Shown here: positions 51,358 to 62,600 of the stretch, piece by piece
Position numbering within the stretch: the first letter of the stretch is position 1
How the letters are laid out: each line of letters begins with the position of its first letter
From: Larus michahellis
Taxonomy: Eukaryota > Chordata > Aves > Charadriiformes > Laridae
DNA: 64,000 nt
Direction of reading: 5' to 3'
Assembly (NCBI RefSeq): GCF_964199755.1
Contig: NC_133901.1
Location: forward strand, 27,926,397 to 27,990,396
Made by a program: the position numbers and the translations under genes
The notes under the pieces: generated by a model
The model's database searches: none
What the model was told of the DNA's origin: nothing
What the model saw: the letters and a program-made list of their open reading frames with translations, nothing else

Positions 51358-51423
51358 AGAGGTAAATGCATCAGTTTTCTGGCATCTTATACCACCCTCA
51401 CTCATAGCAGTGGAATATAAAGT

Positions 51424-51500
51424 GTCCAATATATATAATTGGATATATATATCCAATATATCCAACATATCTAATATGTGTAATTGGTTGGATATAAAAT
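51424..51500. repeat. AT-rich palindromic cluster
   Basis: ATTGGATATATATATCCAAT (51438-51457) is a perfect 20-bp palindrome. Neighbouring copies of CCAATATAT, TCCAACATAT and TTGGATATAA extend the inverted pattern to about 51500. It could extrude as a cruciform or be a degenerate AT microsatellite that has expanded by palindrome-driven slippage. Confidence 0.75.
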
Positions 51501-54500
51501 ATCCGACCCCCTTTTCGACCCTTCCATTTCAAGGGGCCTGGATATGAAACTGAAGAGTTTTGTGCTAGGAAGGTGATGGTGCTTAGTGCGAACACTAAAC
51601 CAGACAAACTAGTGTCTGGATGGGTGGCTTGTGCACCATAGGTCCTTCTCTCTGGGACCAGCTAGACATGTGCTCTTTAGCAGGCTGTGGGGCACAGGCT
51701 TTCTTAAGAATTTTCACCTAAAACATGTAATTCACAAAGCTTGTCTTGCTGGGACAAACGTTATGACCACACATGAATAGCTCTTACTTTGTGTGCCTGA
51801 TTCGTTGCGTGCTTTTCTGCCTTCCTCTCCTCCACGCGCTATACCCTCTGCTAGTTGCTTTTGATCAAGTTTATCTGATATTTCTTAGTAGACGGGAATA
51901 TCATCAACCGTTCATTAGATGCTTTGGATCTCTGTTGAAATGGCTTCTTCGTAGAGGGAGTTAAGGCTTTGGTGTCCATCCTGCAAAACTTCAGGGTGGA
52001 GAGAGACTTCCCATGTTGGAAATGCTGGTCTGTCACCTGTTACCTGCTGCAGTTGGACACCTTTAGGCCTGGACTGCTAGGCAAAGGCATCCTGACCATT
52101 GTCAGTGCCGGCACAAACTCTTCACACAGCACAGTCACGTTGCTGGCTTTCATTTCCAGTTTTCGTTCTGATGCATGCCCCTCTTTTCTCCAGCCCTTGC
52201 TCTGCTCCCTGTCACCTTATCAGCCACCGTGGGGCTTTGGGTGAGAGTTTCAAACGCGCACTGGGTCAGCCTCTTCCTCTCCAACAGCAGGTGAGACAGA
52301 GACAGATGGCTAGGTTGAATTTTAAGGTCATACTTCTGTGTTAGGTTATCTTACTGTGTTTCTGTGACTTTAGGGAGCCTGCATGCTCAGAGATAATACA
52401 ATGCTATGTGCTACAAAAATTTGCAACTTAACGCTCTTTCATTAAGAAGAACTGTTGTGTTCCTTTAGGACTACTTGTATGTTTCATCTAAACTCCCTTC
52501 TCAAAACATCCCATGAAAATGTGACTCTCTTCTCAAAAGCTGCATGCATAGCCTTTCTGGCATATGCAAAAGAGATGGTGTTGGTTTTACCTTAGCCTTA
52601 TTCCCTAGCTAGTCACGAGTTCATTTCTTTATTCATATTTGTTATTTGCAATGCCCAGCTATGTAACCTCAATGCTGACCTCCTTCTGTAATCAGTTCAT
52701 CCCAGCTAGTAGGAAAGAAAATAAGCACATATTGCAGTTTATGTTACAAATTGCTAGCGTGCTTGTGTATCTCAGCATTGACTGTGTAGCTGTTTTGCAC
52801 CTTCACGTCTCGTGAAAACTCACAGAGTTAATGTTTTATAGCATCCAATCCAGTTTCCACTTAATGGAAAAAATCTTATTGGTTTCAGTGGTATATGGAT
52901 CAGTCTTCTAATCCTATGAAGGAATGTAGCTGTATTCTTCTGTGGATTTTGGCATGACTGTATGCTGAATGCCATAATGACTGCTGCAATATTAGTCTGC
53001 ATATTTTCCATCAGGGTGTGAAATCATCTTGATGTTTGGAACTGCTCAGACATTTTTCTAAACCATTGCTTATCTCTGCATGGGAGCACTGGGCTGTAAT
53101 AGCCTTAGGACTGATTGAATATTGCATGCTACTGGACTGTGAGTTCCCCTTAATCCAGGGGATTCCTACCGTCTTTTTGAAAACTAAGGTAGGGAAAGCG
53201 GAGGAGAATGTGAGAAAGATTTTAAAAGGAATATGTAATGAACCTTTGCAGACAAACAGTTAGGTATTACAGGTCTGTTAGTGTGGCTTTCTGTATAGAC
53301 TGACTGATGTCTTGCTTTGAAGGTGTTCTGTAGATTTCCGTCATGTTTTTAATCTTTGTAGCATTATTGAAGCATATCTAAACGCTACCAAGAAGTTTTC
53401 ACTGATATGTGGGGTCTCTGACAATGTTTCAATATAATCTCTACATATTTTTGGCAGGTTTTAGGGAGTGCTGCATATACACAGAGATTTAGAAAGGAGT
53501 TTAAAAATATTTTTTGTGTTACTAACACCTCCTATATTGAGACACAAAGTAGAATCCTATACGGTGGGTTTTCTGTTTTTCACGCTGTCAGGTTTAACTT
53601 GCTGCACTGGATTCATCCTGAAGAGTACATCAGAAATTGGCTACTTTCTTTGCTTCTGCATTAAGCCTGTTGCTTTCATGCAGTGCCAAAATAGCGTCTG
53701 CAGGTACTAACGTCACATTTTCTGTAAAGAACAATCTTCTTAATAAAACCAAGACTATGCAACTTCCCCTTCCCTTTCCTCTGGATATAGCTTTTCTTTT
53801 TTCTGTTTGTAAAAGCCTGTTAACTTTGAACCTCATTTAGTTTTCCTTGTAACTGACAGCTCCCACTGCTGATGTGCCATTTCTCTGAAACAACTTTGCA
53901 AATAATTTCCTTTACATAGCAGAGTGGACGCATGTCTCTTCAGGGTGCTGGAGGGTACAAGCTACAGCGTGCTGGCTGCCTTGTTTTGGTTCCTGTTTGA
54001 GGGGTATTTTCTGCTGTGGTGTTGCATTGCTGCAGACCACTTGTCAACCTTGTATCCTTTTGCATGGCACTGGGAGAGCCAAATGCCAGGGAGTCACAGG
54101 GTTAAACAGATTGTAAGGATCAGCTGCAATGGCTGAATGGGGCAGCTGAAGCCTTTGGCTGAAAATTTGGTACCCTGAAGTCTTAGTGACCTTATGCGGC
54201 ACTACAACAATTGTTTTTCAGAAGGGGATCTACCTTTTTCCTATGGTGAAACAGAGCTCCTTTCATGGGCTCATCCCAGTATGCTGATAGCATCAGGACA
54301 AAAAGATGTGTCAATAGTGTCTTCCCAGGCCTTGCTGGCAGATGGGTGCAGACCTTCCTTATGCAATTCGTACTTTTCCTGGCTTTTGTTGCTCTGAGAC
54401 CCATCTAACCAGCAACGGCAATGAGTTATAGAGTCCTGCCATCCATCCTGCATGTGGATGTGGAAATAGCAGCTTCCAGGCCACTGATGGTGACAGCTTG

Positions 54501-55686
54501 GGGAGAATTGTCTTGGCACAAGGAGTGCAGAAGTGCTTCACTTGCATTTGGTGCCAGATGTCTGCTTAATTCTGGCTGTTGGAGTAATGCCAGCTCTGGG
54601 GTGGGTGTGGAAAAAGGGATTTGGGCAGTGAAAAGCAGGATGGGCAAGAGGGGTCAGGCCTGGCTGCTCTTCAGTGCTTTACAGGATCTTCTTACAGCAG
54701 AAGCCTTAAGGGGCTGGGTGTCCTGCTGCAACACCCGTGGGCAACCCTTTGATCTTTTCCCAGACTCACTCCTAACTACTCTTCTTTTTTAACATCCATA
54801 TGAAATATGTGGGGGTCTGGCCTCACACGTGCTTGGCATGAACAGAGCCAAAAACATGCCTCTGAGCATGGGAAATATGCCCTTCCTGGGAAGTCTGACC
54901 AGGAGCACAATTGGAGCAAGTCAGATATGGATCACAGGGTCAGGATAACGATTACTCCTACCCTTCCCCCTAGTTGTAATTAGCTGTGATGATGTCACCC
55001 TCTGTTCTGACTTCTTGCTGGCATTAATTACAGAGCTGCAAATTTCCTGCCTTTCCCTTTTAATTGCTCTCTGGGAAACTAAGAGTTTACACCCTGTGTT
55101 TAATATCTGACAGCAAATTTCCTCATCACATGCTGCAGGGCCTAACCTCTGACTTGTAGCACCACCTGGAAATAGGCTTGATTGGGGGGCTTGCTTGGGT
55201 GCCTTTCTGAATGTGAACACTTTCAGGTCAGGATTGTTCCCTCTGCTTCTCTTGAGCTTGTGTCCTTACATCCCATTTCATTTTGCATTCAATCCTGAGG
55301 AGCAAGAGATGTTTAAAACTCACAGTAATGGGGGGTGATGAGCCCACAGTGATGAGTCCCTCCCTTTAAGGGAATTCTGTCCCCTCTAGGAAATGCAATT
55401 TCTCCAGCTAAGTTGAGCCATAGCCTTAATATTAGTAACTGAGGAATTGGTGCAGAAACCACTAGATGAGCAGTTTCTGTTGGAGATATTCTCTCTGCTG
55501 GTGGGACACGGTTCGCGAAGTCTGAACTGGAGCAGTTCTACATAGCTTGAGGGGCTTGCAATCTGTCCTAGTCCTGCAAGGACCCTACAGCCCTCTGCTT
55601 GGACTGCGCTGCTGGACTCTGCCCCTGCAGCTTAAACCTGGTTTCAGGGGCTGTGGCTTGAAACCAACCAGTAGTGGCTTGTACGA
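51501..55686. other. Intron 1 unique sequence
   Basis: No exon, RNA gene or repeat recognised. 54960-55130 is slightly AT-rich with TAATTA-type motifs (TTGTAATTAGCTG, GCATTAATTACAG) and may be a weak regulatory candidate. Confidence 0.5.
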
Positions 55687-56003
55687 CATAGAATCATAGA
55701 ATGGTTTGGGTTGGAAGGGACCTTAAAGATCACCTAGTTCCAACCCTCCTGCCATAGGCAGGGATATCTCCCACTAGACCAGGCTGCTCAAAGCCCCATC
55801 CAGCCTGGCCTTGAACACTTCCAGGGATGGGGCATCCACAATTTCCCTGGGCAACCTGTTCCACCGCATCACCACCCTCACAGTAAAGAATTTCTTCCTA
55901 GTATCCAATCTAAATCTGCCCTCTTTCAGTTTGAAACTGTTACCCTGTGTCCTATCATAACACTCCCTGATAAAGAGTCCCTTCCCATCCTTCCTGTAGG
56001 CCC
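55687..56003 (-). mobile_element. CR1 LINE, 5'-truncated 3' end (about 317 bp)
   Basis: On the plus strand the element begins with two copies of CATAGAAT (55687-55702), the reverse complement of the ATTCTATG octamer tail of CR1, followed by the typical GGTTTGGGTTGGAAGGGACC stretch. Reading the minus strand, 56003 to 55774 encodes the C-terminus of CR1 ORF2 (motifs CYDRTQGNSFKL, RLDTRKKFF, WNRLPREIVDAPSLEVFKAR), ending at a stop at 55774-55776. The frame is intact over this stretch. CR1 similarity fades near 56003, just beyond CTGTAGGCC, so the copy is strongly 5'-truncated, as is usual for CR1. This is the only clear CR1 I found in the window and it sits in the intron antisense to MB21D2. Confidence 0.92.
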
Positions 56004-56839
56004 ACATCTCTGTCACCCACCCATGGACCCTCATGAACTCTGTGCCGCCTCTAATCATTGGGGTCAAATGGGAAGGGTAGGAGAGCACTGCTAGAGGGAT
56101 GCAGGAAGCAGATAACAGTGATTGCACTAAGAGTTGTCAGGGGAGATGAGGACTTAGGCTGTTGAGGGCAAGTGAGATCCTGGGGGCCAGGAATGCCAGC
56201 ATGAGCTGGCTGGATTTATAACCAGTTCAGAGTGGGCAGTCCTGGTTAAGTGCAGATGCTCCGGATCTGGTCCTGAGCCAGGCTGGTGCTGAGAGAAGGA
56301 ACGAAGACTGTCTCCTCTGTTGGGGAGCTCGTCTTAGCATGTGGGTATGCAGAGCTGCCTGTATCCCCAAGCAGGTTACCCTAGGCAGCTTCTCTGCTGA
56401 TGTGGGATGTGAGGAACCAAGGATCTGCACTAATACTCCTCCATTTAGAGAAGATCTTAAAAATATGGTGCAGATTCTTTTCTGGGGAAGCTAAATCCAA
56501 AGCATCAGTAGTGGCATTTGAAGGGTTTGTTTTGGTATTGCTGGGTGATATTTGCCTCTGATCTTCATACTTGTTTTGCAGCCATTTATTTTCCTGGACA
56601 GCTTCTCAACTTTGTGCATTTTGCTCTGTACAGACCTCAGCAAGGTGGCCTCGTGGCTCCTTCAGTCAAGCATCCCCCAGTCAATCCTCCCTTTGTTTTG
56701 GGTGTCTCTCCCCTTTGAAGCGGGGTGCGTCTATGACAATGGATCCATCAGTAACATGAGGGGGAACATATCCCATAATCAGGAACGTTCTGTCTAGAGA
56801 GAAATGTTTATTATACACAACTTGTTAGGGACTGTCAAT
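56004..56839. other. Intron 1 unique sequence beyond the CR1 copy
   Basis: Flank of the CR1 insertion. The CR1 reading frame runs on by chance to 56127 on the minus strand, but similarity to CR1 does not. Nothing else recognised. Confidence 0.5.
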
Positions 56840-56920
56840 CAACCAGCCTCCCTTTGTTACTCCATAATGCATCATTAATGATGGCTGCTGCTGTGCATTT
56901 AATTTCATTGCACACAAGGG
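56840..56920. promoter_or_regulatory. Candidate enhancer with palindromic homeodomain site
   Basis: CATCATTAATGATG (56870-56883) is a perfect 14-bp palindrome centred on ATTAAT, a typical paired homeodomain arrangement. About ten bases further on, TGTGCA (56892-56897) and TGCACA (56909-56914) form a second inverted repeat enclosing TTTAATTTCAT. The spacing and AT-rich, repeat-free setting suggest a regulatory element; this is inference. Confidence 0.35.
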
Positions 56921-57299
56921 CCTTGTCTCTGTCTCCCCATCCCCTTCCCCCTCTTTATAACCACCAGCACAGAAGAAATTAATAAATCGATCCAGGGAAG
57001 GAGATACACAGGCTTGTTATAAGCTATGTTCGGTGTCCTTGCTCTCACTGGGTTGTACCTTACTCTTGGAGAAATCTCTTGGATGTCAGTAGAGCTATTT
57101 TGGGATTACTGCTTGCTCCGCATCCCGAGGAAGGGGATTGGTATCTGCCCACACACATACATGAGCATGGATAACTGGCCATGTATAGAAGGGCCAGAGG
57201 TATCTCATGAAAGTGATCTGTTGAGTGCCAGGCATGCATACGCTGCATCCTTTTCAGCTCTTCATTTCTGCCCCTGCCTCTGGATCTTTGTGCCCTGAG

Positions 57300-57385
57300 A
57301 ACATAATGATGCTTTGCTGATTATCATTTTGCTCATTCAGCCCAACTCAATTAAGTTAAAAGAAGAAGAATATTCATCTCCGGGG
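57300..57385. promoter_or_regulatory. Candidate AT-rich regulatory block
   Basis: AATGATGCTTTGCTGATTAT continuing into CATTTTGCTC forms an AATGAT/ATCATT inverted pair, followed by CTCAATTAAGTTAAAAG. Maf-like TGCTGA and homeodomain-like CAATTAAG motifs are dense. Weak support. Confidence 0.2.
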
Positions 57386-59623
57386 CTTGTGAAAGGTGGC
57401 TGGCAGAAACAAGCTTACTGGAGGCTATAAATTCACTAAGAAAGTCAGGGCCTCCCATGGAATTTTTAGGAAACCACAAATAGTGGGAAAAACCCAACCC
57501 TGAAAATCCCCAGTTAAGACTGATAAGAGAAAAGGCTAGTTGTGGTGTGTTTCATTTGTTAAATAAACCTAACTATGTGGTTTGGGATTGGCCTGTTGGA
57601 AGCCCTGAAGCTGATTTTCCCCTACTGTCAAAGTTTGCAGCCTTCATCTGCAGCTGAAATTCAGCACACCAGTAATGGCTAGGATAATTCTGCCTTCTGG
57701 CTGGTGTCTGCTAATTGGTTTTGGTTGGTCTCCCTGTCTCATTTCTTTCTATTTGAGTATCTCTAGGGCTTTTTTTTTGAACAGAGTGGGCCAAGCCCTA
57801 GTGTGAGCTGTGGATACCAAACTTTCTGGTTTTGTTGCACTTTCCAGGATTAGAAATTACTTGGAATGCCTGGGTCCTTTCCTGTTCTGTGGAAAATCCA
57901 ATTCTGTTTTGTGGTCCTGAAACAGCTGCCTGGTGTCTATCTCAGTACCAAATCTTGCATAAGGCCTTATGTGGTGCTGCCTGCTCATATTGTATGTTGC
58001 TTTGGTGCACAAGACGCTGGCATGTTTGTTCATGCAGAAATGGTGGTTTGTGTGGTCATTCCAGCATGAAAACGAGGAGTGGCTTGCGTTGAGGATAAGA
58101 CACCTCACAAATATTTCTGCTCCATTCTCCTGGGTTTTTCCAAAGGAAGTCCCCTCCTTGTCCTGATACCTGTTTCACAGAAAGACCTGTAGCTACCGAG
58201 GAGAGTCCTGAAGACAATGCGTAACAATTGAAGGACAAGGAAATTCGGTCAACTTCAGATGGACTTCTTTAATTCTCTCTCCCCACATCCTTGGCTCCAG
58301 GCCATACTCTTTTGGGATTTCCCCCTGGCAAACAGCTTTGGCAGAGTGCTCCAGGCTGGGTTCCAGCTTGTTCGCCTTTGTCCCGTGTGTGTTGGGGCAG
58401 CCAAGCCTGGCTGTGGGTTTCCGGTATTGCTGGATGGGATCCCACTCCTGTCCATCCGCATGGGCACGACCTCTCCCTTGTGTAAAAGCAAGGGACGAGG
58501 AAGCTACACACATGTCCTCCACTTGGTGTACAAGGGGGAAAAGCTTGTCTCTACTGCTCATGGCCAACAGTTTGGCTTTTCACTCAAGAGAGCATCCTGT
58601 CCAGGTAGGCAAAGGCCAGGAGCAGAGCTGTTTTAAACATTTGATAAGCAGCGCTGTTCCAAAAACCTTTGATCATTTTCCATCTGAAGGGAGTAACTCA
58701 TAAAACTGCTTTGCCTCAATTTTCCATTGTAAAGGAAAAATAACAAGATTTGACGTTTCTTTTCTGGAACAGAGCATTTGAGGTTTTTGAAAATATTTTG
58801 CATATTTTCTACTTGCTGTTCCTGTACCAAACTATCTGAAATATTTTTAGATTCTTCCTCTTGTGAATAATTTCAGAGGTTTTATGGCCTTTGTTTCAAC
58901 TCAAAAGGAAGTCAGATTTCAGAATGTTTAAATCCTGGTCATAATGGATTTTTCTGTACTGCTCTGTAGATTTGTTTGGTATTTAACAAACACAGAATTT
59001 AGCACAGAGGAGGACAAATTTTACCTTTGTTTCCAATTTTTTTTCTAAGACCTACAATTTCACTGGAGTCATGTTTCTGGAATTGCTTTCTCCACTGTAA
59101 GGTTACTTTCTCCCTCCACTCAGCACTAATTCCGGGGCCTCCAGTGGCCCACCAATGGAGCAAATGGTCTTTTGGTGCTGGGCTGTGAACTCGTTTTCCC
59201 CAGATAAGAACATGCCACTTGGGTTAAGGTGACTACCATGCATTTATCATGGTGCTGAGGGCATAAGGTGGCTCTCAGTGTGAGAACTTGTAGACTTTAT
59301 ACAATTTGGTAGAGATCCTAAATGCACGTTACTGGGAGGACAGTGTGACGATGTAGTGACCAGTCTTTCCTAAAAGGAAAGGAAATTGTTGGCTTAAAAT
59401 TTTACTGTACTCTTTGGTTTGACCCTGTAGGCTGAATTCAGCCCTTGGATAAATGTATCTAGGAAAAAGGATTCACCAATTTACCTGCTAATACTTTCTT
59501 CTCTTTTGGTGGAAGGTTCTTCAGAGAAGATCTTTCCATGCGATAAACTGGTGCTGAATTTCATCTACAAGACAAACTGCGTGAGCAGCTTAACCGTCTA
59601 GGTCTTTGTGATGGTAGGAGACT
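57386..59623. other. Intron 1 unique sequence
   Basis: No recognised feature. Overlapping frames at 58193-58703 on both strands lack domains and are treated as chance. Confidence 0.5.
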
Positions 59624-59667
59624 GAGCATAAAGTTGGTATGAGAACGAAACTCTCAACTTTACGTTC
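59624..59667 (+). repeat. Imperfect 44-nt hairpin
   Basis: TAAAGTTG and CAACTTTA form an 8-bp perfect stem. Further GAG/CTC pairing sits on the loop side across a small internal loop, and GAG/TTC pairing with one wobble on the outer side. The terminal loop is AACGAAA. Shorter than a usual pre-miRNA, so no RNA gene is claimed. Confidence 0.45.
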
Positions 59668-62600
59668 TGAATTCTTTGCTGAATTTTGTTCCTTTACATC
59701 CAGTGAATTTTCACGCTTGCTTTATATTGAGGATGGAGCTATAAACCTTGGTACTTCCCCCCTCATTCATGGCTAGTGTAGAGCAAATAATTAATCATGG
59801 AGTCTTAAATCACTGCACATCATCATTGCCTTTAAATGTCTCTGGCACAGGCGTACTATCTCTGATTTTCATGTCTCACCAATTGCTATTTTTACATGTT
59901 TTGTATGGAAGAGGCTGCTCCAAATAAAGCTGTGTGTTGTAGTAAGTGCTTGCGAACTTTAAAATGGCTACCACTCTGTTGTGTGCCTTATAACCTGAAT
60001 TCCCAGCTCAGCTTTTTCCCCATGCCAGGAAATGTCTCCTGCCTTTGAAACTCCTCTCAAGAGATGAAAGATTAGCTTTATGCTGTCAGGAGCTGTCATT
60101 TCAGGCAATTAGAAATAGATCAGCTGACGCTTGGTAGTTTTGCAAATATCTGGCTTTCCTGGAACTGCTTCATTTCTGGCTGGTTTTGAAGATTACACGC
60201 AGGGTAACTCTTCCCAATTACCCACATGCACTCTTTGTGTCTGGCTACTGTTTTCTGGTTGCTTTTTCACTGTCGGTGAAGTTTCTGGTAGCTAGTAATG
60301 CTGCTGTGAGGTAGCTTTATTTGTAGTGTAAGTAAGTGGCAAATTTTTCCCTTCCCAGTCTCTGGAAAAGGAAACGGAGAAAATAGAAGTTGGTGTGGCT
60401 GAAGGCAGAGGCAAATAAAAAAGCAGTTTTTATTGCCCTAGAGATCTGTCCTGTACAAGGACTGAGAGGAAACATGCAGCAGGAGCTAGAGAATTGCATC
60501 GACAGAGTGGAACTCTTTGCATACCCTTCGGCTACACCTTTCATTAGGAAGCGTCTGCCAACCCTCCGCTGAGCGCTGATCCCGACCCACCTGTCTGGTC
60601 TTGTGCTCTCTCCATATAGGTGCTTCTGCTTTCATCTATTTCTAGGTTAAATATCACCGCCTGAAATATGCAGTTCCCAGGGCAGAGTGAAAGGCTAGGA
60701 TCTGTTTCTTTGCATTTTAGGTTGAATTTGGGTTATAAAATCAGTGTAGGAGAGTGAGGGGGAGGCTGAGCCACAGCACTGGGAGGAGCAGAGTCCTCTT
60801 TGGTGACCTCTGCATTGCCTCCAAAGCATCCTGTATGTATGTGAAATTATGAACTCTGGGGCTTGGTTATGCTGCTAACTCCATTTTGGCTTTCTTCTCT
60901 GTCCCTGAGCCTGTATTTTAACTGAAGTATAGCTAGCAGGCAGTTAACCTGAGTGCTCTTACCTTGGAGATGCACTACCCTAGATAATGACATAGTTTCT
61001 ACCAAACTGTTGTTTGAAAGAGGCCTCCTTGACAGCTAAGTTTCTTGGCAGGGATCTGTTATCACTGGGTGGAAGCTAAACAGAGAGCCTGGAAGGTAAC
61101 CAAATGCCAGGGAGCTGGCCTGTCTGCTATGTCAGACATCTCCAACGGCAAAGGCAGAGAAGGGTCTGCCCGTACCCAGAAATAGCAAGGCAGTGAGGCT
61201 TTTGGCTCCCCATGTGCATGTAGATGGAGGGGAAGGAAAAATGAGTGGTCTCAAAGATCATTGTGTTCAAAACTGTTTTGTCACAGGCTCTGAGTCCCTG
61301 GGGGACCCTTTTGTGAGAGGGTCTGAAGGGTGGAAGACTCTGAGGCTGAGCGACTGCACCTGATACATCGGCTGAGTGCTGAAAAAGGCCAGGACTTGGA
61401 CAGATGGAGTAACGGAGATTGGAGGCAGGGGAGCCTGGCCTTGCGCCAGCCTGTGGAGTGGGGTGGGCAGATCACAGAGAGGAGCTGGAAGGGGGTCAGA
61501 GGAGGATAATCCTCAAGCGGCGATGAAGGCTGCAGCTGGTGGTGTTAGAGCATGGCATTACAGAGGTTTTCTGCTGCTGTGTTGTGGGTATCAGCAGAAG
61601 TCTGCCAGCCCTGAGAGCTGGGTGAAGTGGGGTGCTGATGAGCTTGTCCCCTTCAGTGGCCCAGGGGATGTTCTGGGACATTCATCTAAAGGTGCGGGGG
61701 CCTGGTGGTATGCAGAGCCCTGGATGGAGCCTTGTCTGGCGTGGAGTGGGTTTGTAAGACCCATGACGGTAGCTGGAAGGGAAGGCAGCACGCTCCTGGA
61801 GCCAGCATTTGCATACACTGCTGTGTATTGCCTTAGAATAACCGCTGAGCTCAACTTGCATTTTTGTCCCTCTTTGCAGCCAGTCACAGAACTCTGCCCT
61901 GTCTCAATGCTTCTTCCCAGATGCTGCAGTGGGGCAAGTGGGACACTCTGGTGGGAATGATCGACTCATGCTGAGCAGGGAAGCAAGCAAGGACCCCATC
62001 AGTAGACCTAGCGAGAAAGTGAGGGCTCTCCAGGCCCCTGGAAGCCACTTGCTACGGTCCCTAGCAGAGCCACCCAAATTGTGCTGCAGTGCAGGCAGAC
62101 AGTGGTCCCTGTAATAGAGCCTTTTGCTCCTGCTCTCTGTGGCATTTCTAACTCCTGCAGTACAAGTGTACATTGCTGCTTTTTTGCTTTGAGACTGCAG
62201 AGAGTTTGGCTGGGTGGAAGATGTGTGAAGAGAGATTAGAAAATCCAGCAGCGTTCTTGGTGTGAAAGTGGGTGCCTAGAAGATCACAGCGAGGCAGGGA
62301 CCATTAGGTTCTGGGAAAAGATTCCCTGCCCTCCACAGAAGGGAGGTCTCTGCCCTGGGAAGAATCTGCCCTGCCTTTGCCATCCCTAGGGCAGCAAACA
62401 GACTCCCTTTTTGGAGTGTTTTCCCAGAACATCACTGTCCCAGGGAACAATACATGGGATCCTTCTATCCCTTTCCTAGCAGTCCTGCCTCTCCGCCTCC
62501 TAATGTGAGGCCCAGTGGGTTTTATTTGGCCATTGTTTTACCTAGTAAATTTGTGGAGAGAGCTGACATCAACTGTCCAAGGGGAACCTCAGAGGGAAGA

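Noticed and set aside
56004..56127. Extension of the CR1-derived frame beyond the element
   Set aside because: The residues upstream of about 56003 no longer follow the CR1 pattern; the frame stays open by chance into flanking DNA.
61240..61270. CR1-tail-like phrase CTCAAAGATCATTGTGTTC
   Set aside because: Too short, without the octamer tail or ORF2 sequence next to it.
61376..61960. 194-codon plus-strand open frame, one of the longest outside the CpG island
   Set aside because: No recognisable domain, Gly/Trp/Cys-rich random-looking composition, overlapped by long frames on the other strand in a GC-rich stretch; consistent with chance.
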